From positions 19,159,001 to 19,223,000 of the forward strand of contig NC_088347.1 in the NCBI RefSeq assembly GCF_036884655.1: a stretch of 64,000 bases of DNA. The letters run 5' to 3'. Source of the DNA: Musa acuminata AAA Group. Its lineage: Eukaryota > Streptophyta > Magnoliopsida > Zingiberales > Musaceae. Under the pieces are notes generated by a model. It did not search any database. It worked only from the letters and a program-made list of their open reading frames with translations, and was not told where the DNA came from. This document shows positions 22,344-34,622 of the stretch, one piece after another (the stretch's first letter is position 1; every line of letters begins with the position of its first letter). Made by a program: the position numbers and the translations under genes.

Positions 22344-23653
22344 TGTTAGGATTGAGTCGACACTAAGAGGGGGTGAATTAGTATTTATGATAAAAATTTT
22401 GTCAATTCAGAAAACTTAAATGATTTTAAAAAGTTTGATTCTATTAAACCCATATCGGAATTGATATCGAAAATATGTTTCACTTGAAGTAAATGTAATA
22501 AGCAATTAAAACCAGAGAACAGCAATAACAAAGAGAAAAAGAGACTGCATACCAAATTTATAGTAGTTCGTTCGTCGTGACCTATATTCATTCCCGATTC
22601 CTCCTCCGTTGAGATCACCGGCGTCCACTAACAGTCTTCCTTCAATGGGGAAGATCAACCACCATCTTATAATACTTCATTCTTTTTACGGGTTTAAGAG
22701 ACAACCCTTACGAGCCTCGTACCTCTTCTTAAATTATTACAAAATTAGAAAGAGAGGAGGACACTTAGTAATTTTACAACTCAAAATATCAAGATTTTTT
22801 TTCACACTTTCATGCTCTTTCATATAGAAAAGAGTGGGGTATTTAAGGCCTCAATGGCTTCAGAAATTAATCCAAAAAATGTCTCATCCTAGGTTTCTGG
22901 TGTACTGACAGTACCACCGTTATTATTGGGCGATACCACCGCCTACAAACTAACACTAGGCGGTACCACCACCTAGTTCGAGCGATACGATTGCTTAACA
23001 GAGCCTTGGAGACCGGGCTCTAGCAGTACCACGACCTGATAGGGCAATATCATCACCTAATAGCATTAACTGTCAATGGTTCCGCTACCCAGACCACTTG
23101 GGAGGCTAAGCCTCAAGCGGTTCCACCGCCTAATCTGGGTGGTGTTATCGCTTGACGTAGCTCCAAGTGGCTGAATGAGCCATCCAACCAACTTAATTTA
23201 GCCCAGTTAAAGGCCCAATTGGCCCCTAGTTGAGTTAGTAGGATTTTTCCAAAATTAACTCGAATTGAAACTCTGACTACGATAATTAAGGCTAGACAAT
23301 TACAATGCAAGCAATCTTAGTTATCTGGCACGTCAATTATTCATCCGAACTCTCGGTGAAGTTCCAGCAAACTCCCAGCAAGCTTTTAGCGAACTCCCGA
23401 CGAACTTTCGGTGAGCTTTCAATGAACTCTTGATGAACTTCCAGCGAGCTTTCACTACATCGTTCGATCCTTTGGTGTATCCCTCGATTCATTCGGCCCA
23501 ATGCCCAATCATTAACTTCGACCCAACTTCGATTCTTATTTAATCGTTTTATCTTTCTAATGATTGTAGTTAGTTCTGCATCACTTATCTCAATATATAG
23601 ATTAGATCATTAATTCACCAATTGGTTTCATCATCAAAATTCGAGATTCAATA
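22344..23653 (-). repeat. Element C, left (3') LTR
   Basis: It begins TGTTAGGATTGAGTCGACAC and ends GATTCAATA where CA is expected. It aligns with 50317-51581, including the GGTACCACCGCC-type palindromic blocks and the final AACTCTCGG/GAACTCCCG series. Confidence 0.82.
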
Positions 23654-24129
23654 ATCTCTTCCTTTTTTATGATAGAGTTAATCTTAACTCCCCCTAACTA
23701 TATGTCATATTGAGATAAGGCAAACTTGAATTCAAAAGAAATCACAACATTTGAATTTAAATGAAACTATTTTGATTATAGTAATCAAATGTAATTATCA
23801 AAATGTAACATGTACAATGTCAAAACATTACAACTCATCACTTGCATGATACCAAAAATAAATCAATATTACTTTAGCCATAACATACATGATACTAAAG
23901 CATTCATAATTTCATGCATTACATCATATAAAAGTACGCAGAATATCATGCATGGTAATATTAAAGAGTACATAGAAGAATCCATTATATCATATCAAAG
24001 CGTGCAAAACATCATGCATGGTAACATTGAAGAGTATATGGAAGAATCTTTCGACTTTTTTCCCTTTGCCATCAACAAAAAAGAAGACATACATAAGATA
24101 TTCTGATGGTAGTAAAATGAAATACCTAA

Positions 24130-25370
24130 ATACAATATTAAGTTATCGATGAATTTATTGCATCTCAGTTAAGATTTGATCTTGATGTAGTTCAATTCGA
24201 TCCAATCGAGTCACTATGGTATCGACAGATGAGGAGGTGCTGGCTTTGTTAGAGGTGCTGCCTCAAAGGGACTAGTAGGAGGAGATTGACTTTCCCTATA
24301 TATAGGTGTTTCTTATTCTGGTTCAGGTGGGGGAGGGTCAGCCCTCTTAGGTAATCTAGTTCAAACCCTATTTCTTACTATACATCTTAATCTTCTTAAT
24401 AGGTTTCTATTTATAACATTAAATCTATCTAATTTTAAGGTTTCTTCGTTTGGTGGAATGACTATGTCATGTGCATGTATTAGTCTAGTAATCAAGCCAC
24501 CATATGGAAGCATCATATCTTTTGTTGATTGTTCAATTATGTTTTATCGTATCAGATATCCAAAACAATTATCATGTCCTACCATGATCCAATACATTGT
24601 TCATAATTCCATTTGAATAACTTCATCATGATGGTTTTGGAAGTAGAATGCTTATCATGATATGATAAAACAATTTTGTGTTAAAAGGTAGCAAATGTTC
24701 ATAGCTTTTTGAAACGATAGACGAATTTGGGTTACCAAAAATGGTACATAGAGTCTCAAAATATGTAATCTCAACTGATTATATATTATATTATCCTCTA
24801 AAGTAATAATCTTTTCTTTTCTCAGGAATTCCTATTAGGTTGCAAATCACATTATCCAAACAAGTCTAGGATAAATGAGTTCACTTATTTGAAGAATTGG
24901 AAGAACATCTAAGTTAGCAAACTATTGAATTAGTTTCAAATCACTTAAGTCTTTTAGATCTATATATTTTCCCTTATGTATACTTCTAGACTCAAAGGTT
25001 AAGAATTCAAGGGCATGTTGAGGGGAATCAAAGAGTATGGAGTCAAAGGTTTCATCTAATATTCTCTTTCCTTTATCCCTTAAGGATTTTCTAGATGCTA
25101 TTAGGACTATATATATTACAAAAAATAAGAGGCAAGAACAAGTAATAAATGAGAGAAACAATTGGGTTTAGGAATTACCTTTGTAGTTTAACCTTCTTGT
25201 GATCACCACAAAGGGGTTTTGAGATTGATCATTAGCTTTGTAAAGAATAGTGGTTTTCTTGAGTTTCTAGAGGGAGAGTAAGGGGAATGAGGGGTTTGGA
25301 GCAGTTTAGAGGGGTGTAGAGAGGGTTGGGGGCGGTTCTACCACCGGCCCTAACTTAGGTTTTTATAGGG
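24130..25370 (-). pseudogene. Element C extra region between pol and 3' LTR, with degenerate frame and TATA-like start
   Basis: Downstream of pol on the minus strand, this region begins with a TATA-like CCCTATAAAA (25361-25370) and a pyrimidine-rich leader. A frame at 25161-24922 then encodes a hydrophobic start, a basic SRKSLRDKGK patch and a block reading HALEFLTFESRSIHKGKYID. After several stops, fragments such as MLPYGGLITRLIHAH continue at about 24530-24460. These resemble the accessory proteins of plant retrotransposons (putative plant transposon protein or env-like frames of SIRE and Athila relatives). Identification is from memory of motif style only. Element B has no counterpart. Confidence 0.45.
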
Positions 25371-25829
25371 CAGGGTTGCGGGTGGTGGTACCACCAACTG
25401 GGCGGTGCTATCGCCTATAAGCAGTCGTACTGGCGATGCTACCGCCAGTCCAATGGTGCCATCGTCGGTGCATTGTTTTGCTGTCTTTATCTAGTATTTT
25501 TTATTTTTCTTTTGAGATGCAACAAGCAAATACTCTTGCCTCATTTTCTTTTGAGACAAGCAAGATCACAATCATTATGTGGTGCAAACACTCATTTGTG
25601 TAAATATCATATCTAGTCATTCCATGAAACAAAGTTCTACTTTCAAGAGAAAGGATTCATATGGAAAAGATCAAATATACCAATGATCCATGAATTAGAT
25701 CTCTTCTTTTATGAATTGCAAAGAGAAGGAATGATAGTAAATGATCTCAAAAAAAGAAAACTCAATTTTTAAAAGTAAAAAAATCTGAAAAATATAAAAG
25801 AGGAACTCATGCATCAAAAAGATTTACCA

Positions 25830-26040
25830 GACTTAATTCTCTTCTAATAAAATCAAATTATTCCTCATTCAATTATTTCGTAAAAATATCAACTAAGTGA
25901 TGTTTAGTATCAATAAATTCTAAAGATATATCATGATTATAGATATATCATGATTATTAATATGATCTCTAATAAATTGATATCTAATATCAATATATTT
26001 AGTTCTAAAGTGTTAAATGAGATTTTTTGTTAAATATATT
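25830..26040 (-). pseudogene. pol: Element C pol, 3' end (RNase H C-terminus)
   Basis: Co-linear with 35690-35890 of element B, the last codons of RNase H, with many stops. It is cut by solo LTR E at 26040. Confidence 0.7.
26036..26040. repeat. Target-site duplication ATATT (left of E)
   Basis: Repeated exactly at 28628-28632. Confidence 0.8.
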
Positions 26041-28627
26041 TGTCACACCCTACCCTGAATTTATTATAGATCAACAATAATACATTCCAAGATCCAATCA
26101 CATGTTTGAGGACACTGAAAAAACGTTCAAGTCAAAATTCACTTATATAATCCATAATTCATAAAACATGTGCAGTTTATAATCATACCATCATATCACT
26201 TAATGATTCATAAAATCCAAAGCCAACTCAACTAAACTATAACCACATCATAAATCTATAAGTGTGGCAATCTATGCAATCACAAAACCAACATGTACTA
26301 CATGTTTATATTATTACAGAGTTTAAACTTAACATTCCCAAAATCCTGACATGAGAGGTACATTCCAAACATTTACAAGACACATCAATATAGAGTTATC
26401 GTTAATATTTCATTACACAGAAAAGGAACTTATACAACATCAACTTATTAAGTATGAAAGATTTGCCCCAAAATCATCTAGCTTTCCACTATCTCAGCCC
26501 GTTTTAAACATTCTAACGAGCGACAAGCTATCCTAAAAAATTTATATAGCAACGAGGTGAGCACATAGAGCTCAGTAAGTGACCAACATATCCGTGGTAA
26601 AGAGGACATTTTCGAACAAATAAGGTTTCAAAATGCAAGGCAAAGATACAAGAGTTCAAAGATAACCACTCGATGAATGCAGAGTTACAATGTCATTTTA
26701 TTCGAAGCACGTTTTGTTCATAATAATGGATTACGGGCTAATTGGAGCATATCATTGGCATAAGAAGCATATCCATGACATATGAAATATTTCAAAACAT
26801 ATCAAAGACGTAAGGAGCATTTCAAATAACAATGACATATAAAACATTTCAGAACATATCAATGAGGGATGAAATGCTTCGGAACGTATCAATAACGTAT
26901 GGAATGTTTCAGAAGCATAAGAAGCATTTCAGAAACATATCAAAGAACAAATACAAAACAGAAGCTCAAACGTCACATTTGACGTTACATACATTTCATT
27001 CTTATCCAAAGCACACATAGAAGCATATAACCAAAGCTTTGAATATCATGTCAAACACATAGAATGTGAAGTGGGATCTCAAACATAATATAGAGCATCA
27101 CAAGCTCTAAGCACATACCATTTACCATTTCTAGCAAAGGTCCAGACAATCCCTTTACTATTTCTAGCAAAGGTCCAAATAATCCTACAAAAACTAGAGT
27201 ATAAAAGGGCATTATGAACAATAAGATTAGTACATATCGAAAACACATGCGGAACAACAGAATGCATGTGCCTATACGAATCATTACGATGCAAATACGA
27301 ACTTTACATGATAGCTGTAGGTGTACAAATAATTGAAGAATAAAAGTATATAGGAATTTAAGGCAATAATGTAAAGCTTAACTGAAATAAGGGTTTTTGT
27401 CGAAATCAATTTCCAAAGAGAAGAAATAATAAGAGGCGAAATCGACCAAAGCTCGATTCTAACAAAATTTGAGAGGCAGATTGTATGAATTATTTGGATA
27501 ATCAATTATACTCTAATTTATACAAAATAGGTGTCATTCGAAATCTGTGTCAATCTAGTTTTAGGTAAATTAAGATTTACAAGAATTGGAGTTTACAATA
27601 GAGAATTACAAATAATTTCGTAGCGGAAGGTCTGAAAACATCAGTTTTGTTTTACTGAATCCATTGGGTGAAAGCAAACAGATGTTTTTAGTTTGCATTT
27701 GTATTTCATAAATTTCAAATTAGGTTAGTATAGAAAGAGTTTTGAGTCTTGTTTCCAATAAATCATACTTTGCATGAATTTGAATTCTCAGCAGAAAGTT
27801 ATAAGTAGTTAAGCAATAAAAGGTCAGAAATTACAATCTATGTTTTGTAGAATCTACAGGGTTAATTGAAACAGAAGTCTTAGTAGGCATTTAAACTCTA
27901 AATCATTCAATCTCAGCATTAAACTTTAAGTCTACTTTCAAATGGATTAGGCTTTACCTAAATCAAAGTTTAGTACTAAAAGTTAGGTCCAAAGCAGTAC
28001 ATAGAGGTTAGATTACTAAAAAATTATAGATTCATGGATTTGTATCAAAACGAAAGAAATATATAGTTCTAAGCTAAAATTTTTCGAAGTATGTAAGATT
28101 AAGATGAAACAGAGATTAAGATTACTGTGTGATGGGGTTAGAACACTTACCTTAAAAGAGTTTGATTCCCAAATGTGGGGAGTTGATGCAAAACCTCAAG
28201 CAAAGCTTCCTCTTCTTCTTCTTCTTCTTCTTATTCTTTTTCTTCTTCTTCCCTTCTCTTCTCAAACTAACGTTGACCACAGAAACTTAAGTTTTCTTTC
28301 TTTAATCTCTCATCTAATTACTCTAATTACTTGGGTTTGGCTAATACAATGATTGTAATGTGTCATGTATGTATGAAATGGGCTAGGTGTCATCTTTAGA
28401 GCAAACATAAGTGGCACTAGGTTAGCTAGTAACACATGTCCACTATTTTTTTTTTCTTTAACTTAAATATGAATCTTTCATAAATCATATCAAACTTCTA
28501 ATATTTATTCTTAAGTCCTGAGCCATAAACTTTTAATATAATATTATTTAATATAAAATAATTATTAAAAAATCCTCATATTTACAAACAAGCATTTACT
28601 AAATTTTCAAAAATGGGGGATGTTACA
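26041..28627. mobile_element. Element E: solo LTR, probably Tekay/Del type
   Basis: 2587 bp, beginning TGTCACACCC and ending GGGGATGTTACA, flanked by ATATT on both sides and interrupting the RNase H remnant of element C. TGTCACACCC...TGTTACA ends and a long LTR are typical of Tekay/Del chromoviruses. There are no coding frames. It contains a ~30-bp tandem repeat (26749-26945) and a CTT-rich tract (28200-28258). No internal domain is present, so it is a solo LTR left by LTR-LTR recombination. Confidence 0.75.
26749..26945. repeat. ~30-bp tandem repeat inside solo LTR E
   Basis: About seven imperfect units of the type ATATCAAtGACatAtgaAAcATTTCAgAAC start near 26749, 26769, 26799, 26830, 26857, 26887 and 26916. 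Confidence 0.65.
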
Positions 28628-29136
28628 ATATTATACTAGTGTTATCACATTTTATATATATATATATATTTTAAATAAATTTTATAATCTTCTAATGTAT
28701 TTTTTATCTATATAACTTGTGCACAACATGCACCTGTTGTAGATAATGTAACCGAGTTTTGTTTCTTAGAAGATCAAGAGACAAGTGCATGACCTAAGAG
28801 TTGACATCTTCCCGATGTGTTTTTTCTATTTATTTAACAACCAGCAAAATCAATATCGACATAAGCAAGTAACTCAAAGTTTTTAGATTTTGGGTATAAT
28901 AATCCTAGATTATGAGTTCCTTTTAGGTATCTAAAAATCCTTTTAATAACTTTTAAGTAAGATTACTTGGGATTAGATTGAAATCTAGTACATAGTCCAA
29001 CACTAAACATAATATCAAGTCTAGTTACTATGAGGTATAATAAACTACCTATCATACCCCTATAAGTCTTTTGATCAAAACTTTCTCCATTAATGTCGAT
29101 ATCTAATTTTGTAGAAGTGCTCATTAGTGTATTAAT
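28628..29136 (-). pseudogene. pol: Element C pol, RNase H / end of RT remnant
   Basis: Continues the pol remnant after the ATATT duplication and is co-linear with about 35890-36410 of element B, including the RNase H stretch with Ser-Thr and Glu-Ala-Glu equivalents. It has stops and frameshifts. It ends at the insertion of F. Confidence 0.7.
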
Positions 29137-30587
29137 TATTGAAAAATCTTGGAGGGGATATCACATGCATAATGGAAGAACAGTAAAAATAAAATCCCTA
29201 AATTCTAAAATATATGTTCGTCGTCGTGTGAAGATTATTGCACAAAAATCTGCGAAACTTAAAACTGCGTATAAGATATATTGTATTACCTAGGGAGATC
29301 GTATATCCCTGAATCCCTACAGATCTTTAGGAGAGGGTGAAGGAGGTTAAGTGTTCTCCTTTCTAGTAGTGATCCACATAGCAAGGCTGCGACGACGCTC
29401 CTCGAAGGAGAAGGGGAGGAGAATAAGAGAGCCAAACCAAAAAGACTCTAGCCAATGAACCACTAGTTCCCTCCTATTTATAGATGTCTCCTATCAACTT
29501 AACCCTAATAGATCCTGCCCTATTGGGTATTAGATCTTCATCCAACTATCCAAGCATTATAGATTAGTGGATCTTTATCCAATAATCTCTCATTGGCTCT
29601 TATTGGATCTCATCTATAGGATCCAATAATTTAAGGGTTTATTAGATATCCAATAAGATAGGAGCTCCGATGGATATCTCATATCCAAAACTTTACTCAT
29701 CGCAATGCCTACCATATGAGTGTGACCATCTAGGCCCAACATCGAGCTGACTATGAGTCATACTTGTCAGAACTCCTTATGACTCAGTGAATGATTATCT
29801 CCAAAATAATTCACTCGACTCATCAACTACGGACGTACTAGACCACTACATCACAGTCCCCAAACGATACAAGGGAATCTAATCCATTGGACATGTCTGT
29901 CCTCAATTACCATATACCTATAGTCTCTCATCCATCTAATATCCCAAAGATCGTATACCTATAGTCTCTCTATACGGTTTCTACTCGAGTCTCGCTCTAA
30001 TCGAATTCTCCCGAAGAACTCTTTCTCTCTCAATCCAAATGACCTTGGCCAGGGATTTGTCCGAGCAAGAATACATGGGATATTCCTCTCATGACACCGG
30101 GAGTAGATGATCCTCTATTGACACTCAATAGTCCTAGTAAGGTTGGTTACCACTCCCGATGATCGGTTGTGATAGATCTGGAACCTCGAGACCTATAAGT
30201 CTGCTATCAAAGAGTGGGGTACTCATGCGGGACATCCTTGATGTCTCAAGTCTAAGGACCAGATACACCATTGTGACTATGGAATTATTGTCTAACAATA
30301 AGGCATCATCAACCATCTAACATTCCGTAAGCGGATCAATTAGTGAACTTATTTTTTAATAAGCACTTGTACTATATCCCTAATATCCTCACATGAGCAA
30401 CTATGAGACCAGTTGCATCCATCATATGGACAAGTATATAACACACTAGTCTGTTCGGTTATCTCGATGTCCCTCTCGAGTAACCTATGATTGAGATTAT
30501 TTAGGGTTTGTGTTTAAATGTGAATCGATCTCATTATCGTGATCTCATCATGATCCGATTCCCATTGCACAAATTCAAGAACATCAC

Positions 30588-30716
30588 TATATATATGTGT
30601 ATATATATATGTATATACATATATATATACATATATATATATATGTATATACATATATATATACATATGTATATATATATACATATATATACATATATAT
30701 ATATATATGTGTGTAT
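30588..30716. repeat. TA/GTATA microsatellite in F at the insertion point of D
   Basis: Mixed (TA), GTATATA and CATATA units, ending GTGTGTAT; the last five bases TGTAT are the D target duplication. Confidence 0.85.
30712..30716. repeat. Target-site duplication TGTAT (left of D)
   Basis: Repeated exactly at 46324-46328, after the D 3' LTR. Confidence 0.8.
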
Positions 30717-31142
<426 letters not shown>

Positions 31143-31500
31143 CGCAACCGAAGGCGGGCAGCACAGGGGCTGCGTCTGCAGCAGCCGACCGGCGGCCTGC
31201 TTGCTGCAGGCTTGCGTCCGGCGAGGCTGGCAGCCCGCGGACAGAGGCGCATGCGGCCGCTTCTCCCGCGGGGTGAGACGCCACGCCGCTGCTCCCGCGG
31301 GCGAAACCCCCCCACAGGGGCGGCCGCCCGGCGGGACAGCACCGCATGCGGGCGTTGCACCGCAGACAGAACCGCCCGCGGAGGCGGCGGCGACCACCTG
31401 CAGCGATAGCGCCGCCAGCGGGCGTGCTGCCTGCAGGCGAGGGCAACGCCCTCGCCCCGCCACACAGGCCGCCGCCAGCAGGGTGGCGGCGACGACAGCA
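31143..31500 (+). other. GC-rich segment replacing the 3' part of the D 5' LTR
   Basis: Strongly GC- and CpG-rich, with many short inverted repeats (for example around 31425-31460), in sharp contrast to its AT-rich surroundings. All six frames are fairly open because stops are rare at this composition; I see no protein motif. Its origin is unknown. Confidence 0.6.
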
Positions 31501-32284
31501 GTAAGAGGGAATTAGGGTTTTGGGCAAAAAGATAGTTTTGCCCCTGTGAATTTGAGAAATTCCAGTTTTTGTCTTTTATCCAAATTATAAAAATACCCTT
31601 AGAAATTGAGAAATTCCCTACATGTCCTTGATTTCAGAAAATATTAATTAATTAAAAGGTTTAGTTGATTATTATTTTTATTATTATCTAGTAGTCCTAC
31701 ATGATGATGATTATTTATACATGTGATGTATGATGTGTGGACGGATGATCATGAACCGTGTGATGTGTGTACTTGTGATTATTATTATTGAGGTCTGCGA
31801 GCCTTCATTATATTTCTCGTTTATTGTTGGGCCTGCGTGCCTATGATTAAGTTGTAATCACATGAGGAAGCGCAGCGGGAGTGTGGATGCGATAGCGGGA
31901 CTCACGAGACGGACGATCGTGATGCATGAAGATGCATCAAGATGTCGACGGAACCGACGAAGACGAGATGGACGATCACAGGGCATGGAGATGCACCGTT
32001 GCACACATAGATCTTGATGTGAGTGATTAGGCTTACTGGCTCGGGCCTAATCATATTAGGTTGTGATCCATTATCATATGGTGTGATTGCTTATACACAT
32101 ACTAGATATGTATATATATTTGCATACGATGTAGATATATATTAAATATGCATATGTATGACATGTCATATTAGGAGACCAAATCATAGAAACATCTCTC
32201 GATAATATTAAGTCGGTAAATGTGAGGCAATTAGATTGACCCACGTGGCCTTCCATCGTTATAAGTAAGAACCAATTCCCAGTG
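31501..32284 (+). other. Element D leader, upstream part
   Basis: Untranslated stretch before the hairpin array, with T-rich and ATG-rich parts and two GATGCAT-type palindromes near 31920-31945. No primer-binding site of the TGGTATCAGAGC type is visible anywhere between the truncated LTR and gag. Confidence 0.5.
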
Positions 32285-32643
32285 TAGGTTGAGTTGGTCA
32301 AGTCCCTCGAGACTCACCTATATCGTGATTCGCTATCTTGCTTACGACATAGAGATGTCACTAGTGACCTGAGGGCATGGTATGCTTGGTCGAGTCCCTC
32401 GAGGGTATATCATCAAATCATACTCATCTTGTAACGAAGGTGTTGACTTAACCGAGCATCATGGTTGGTCGAGTCCCTCGAGGCCATGGTGATTCGGAGG
32501 CCGAACAGGACGGGAATCACAAGGAGTTGTGATCGGCAAGAGTTGCCTACCTTTTAGGCTTAGTGTGATTGGTCGAGTCCCTCGAGGTTACACTAAGACA
32601 CTGATTGGATCTTGATCCCCACTAGAAGTCTGTCGGAGACTTC
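32285..32643 (+). ncRNA. Element D leader: array of conserved two-storey hairpins
   Basis: Four copies of TTGGTCGAGTCCCTCGAGG lie at 32294-32312 (two changes), 32386-32404, 32465-32483 and 32569-32587. Within each, TCGAG pairs with CTCGA around a TCC loop. The flanks pair too, with different sequence each time: 32285-32293 with 32313-32320, 32377-32385 with 32405-32413, 32457-32464 with 32484-32491, and 32559-32568 with 32588-32597. Small hairpins fill the gaps: 32346-32359 (loop AGAG), 32493-32505 (AGG), 32516-32533 (GGAG), 32535-32547 (GAG) and 32625-32643 (GTCGG). The whole lies about 140 nt upstream of the gag start. A structured RNA is strongly suggested; a packaging or dimerisation role is inference. 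Confidence 0.7.
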
Positions 32644-32782
32644 CGTTTCACGTGCTGAGGGTGTCGCGTGACTCGTTAGTAAAATAGTGGGAGCATATTA
32701 AGATAGAAGTCCATATCTTGATAGTTTATTTCTTGCAAAATTTGCATGTTATTCATTTCTACTACATCTTTATTTTCAGAAA

Positions 32783-33370
32783 ATGTCGCTTTTAAATCCC
32801 TTATGTGGCATACTTGATGTCAACCGCCTCACTGGTCCAAATTATACGGATTGGCTCCGTAACTTGAGGATTGTTCTCACAGCGGAGAAAATCGTGTACG
32901 TCCTTGATACAGTGATGCCTATGCCCGAAGAAGGGGCAAGCGAGGATGAGATCGCTCGCTACGTGAAGTACATTGTTGACTCCACTCTTGCTCAGTGCTA
33001 TATGTTGGGTTCTATGACTCCTGAGTTACAGAGACAACATGAAAAGATGGATGCCATATTCATTCTCCTACATGTCCGTAAATTGTTTGAGGAATAGGGA
33101 AGGACTCAGCGATATGAGATATCCAAGAGCCTTTTCCGCGCTAGGATGACTGAGGGAACACTGGTTCAGAACCATGTCCTAAAGATGATTGAGTGGATAG
33201 AGAAACTCACAGGTCTAGGACTGGTCCTAGAGGATAACTTGTGTGTGGACATTATGCTTCAGTCCCTACCAGATTCCTTTTCACAGTTCATAATGAATTT
33301 TAATATGAACAAGTTTGAGGTGACTCTCCCAGAGCTCCTCAATATGTTGAGGGAGGCAGAGAGTACTATT
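32783..33370 (+). pseudogene. gag: Element D gag, 5' part (split by element B)
   Basis: It starts MSLLNPLCGILDVNRLTGPNY, followed by W-x2-LR and the copia gag (UBN2-type) helical region, ending in PELLNMLREAEST. A TAG at 33095-33097 interrupts it where CAG is likely. The frame continues in phase after the stop to the ACTATT that precedes element B. The remainder is at 41747-41965. Confidence 0.88.
33366..33370. repeat. Target-site duplication CTATT (left of B)
   Basis: Repeated exactly at 41747-41751. It lies inside D gag. Confidence 0.9.
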
Positions 33371-34622
33371 TGTTAGGATCGAGAGCACTAAGAGGGGGGG
33401 GGGGGGGGGGGTGAATTAGTGCAGCGGAAATTTTTCAGCGATTAAAACGAAAGCTGCGTTCGTTCGATAAAAAACGATTTACGTCTAAGTACAAATTTAG
33501 AAAGTTCTGAACTTAGAAACTTGTTCGTAAGATCGCAGAAGGCAGTAAGCAGTTATGATTGAAATCAAAACGTAAACGTAAACTGAAATATGATGATCGT
33601 ACGAGAAAAGCTGATTTACGTCTAAACGCAGATTCGGAAAATTCTGAACTTAGAAACTTATTCGTAAGATCGCAGAAGGCAGTAAACAGTTATGATTAAA
33701 ATCAAAACGTAAACGTAAACTGAAATATGATGATTGTACAAGGAAAGTCGATTTACGTCTAAACGCAGATTTACGTCTAAACGCAGATTTACGTCTGAAC
33801 CTTGAAACTCGTTCGTAAAATCGCAGAGGGCAGTAAGCTATTGAGAAGTTTGCAGTGAAGGTAAAATACTCAAAGGAAATGCATCGCCTGACTGGAGAGG
33901 TTGCACCGCCTAGCAGAGCTCGAAACTTGAGCTCTGGCGGTGCTACCTCTTGACAGAAGAGGTTGCACCGCCCAGTCTCGCTCGGAGACTGAGCCCGGGG
34001 CGGTGCCACCTCTTGGCTGGGGCGGTTGCACCGCCCAGTCTCGCTGGGAGACATAGCCTGGGCGGTGCTACCTCCCTGGCTGGGCGGTTGCACCTCCCAC
34101 AGTAACCTGGGTTCGAATGGGTTGATCCATTCGGCCCAATTTGAGTTCTTCAGGGGCCCAATTGCCCCAAGATTAAGCTAATGGGATCACCTCCCATTTC
34201 TAACTTAATCAATGTGCTAACTACAATTATTTCCTAAGACAAATTCTGCAGCTTGCTCTGGTGCGTCAATCGCTTCTTTCGGCGAGTTTCGGGCGAACTT
34301 CCATCGATCATCTGACGAACCCTCGGTGATGCTCCTACGGACTTCCGGCAAACTCCTGGACTTGCGACGATCCACTTGGCAAGTTCCGATGAGCTCCTTT
34401 GGCAAGCTTCTGGACTTCTCGGATTTGTTCCCGCAGAACCTCCGACGATTGTCCGAACTTCCGTCGAGCTCTCGAACTCCCAACGTGATCATTGTCATGA
34501 CTCCGGCGCAACTCCTGCTGCATGTCTTACTTTCATCGTAGTCAATCCTGCACACTTATCTCAACACATACATTAGACAACGAATGACAATTGACTTCAT
34601 CATCAAAATCCGAGATTCAACA
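33371..34622 (-). repeat. Element B, left (3') LTR, internally deleted
   Basis: 1252 bp. It is co-linear with the right LTR, but about 526 bp equivalent to 40497-41008 are missing at about 33885, including the TATA box. An 18-base G run lies at 33394-33411. Confidence 0.9.

Larger units (their letters stand above)
29137..30716 (-). mobile_element. Element F, left part: minus-oriented solo LTR of the Angela/Tork-like family
   Basis: It is the reverse complement of the body of the D 3' LTR (44960-46323) over its whole length, for example the blocks around 30500-30580 against 44975-45040 and 29150-29290 against 46165-46320. It begins TATTGAAAAATCTT, which matches the inverted LTR end with G-to-A changes. 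It ends in a TA-rich microsatellite where D is inserted. The remaining end of F is at 46324-46428. No internal domain belongs to it, so it was a solo LTR in element C. Confidence 0.8.

Noticed and set aside
26041..28627. Coding potential inside solo LTR E (frames of 61-82 codons)
   Set aside because: They fall in tandem repeats or CTT-rich DNA and show no domain.
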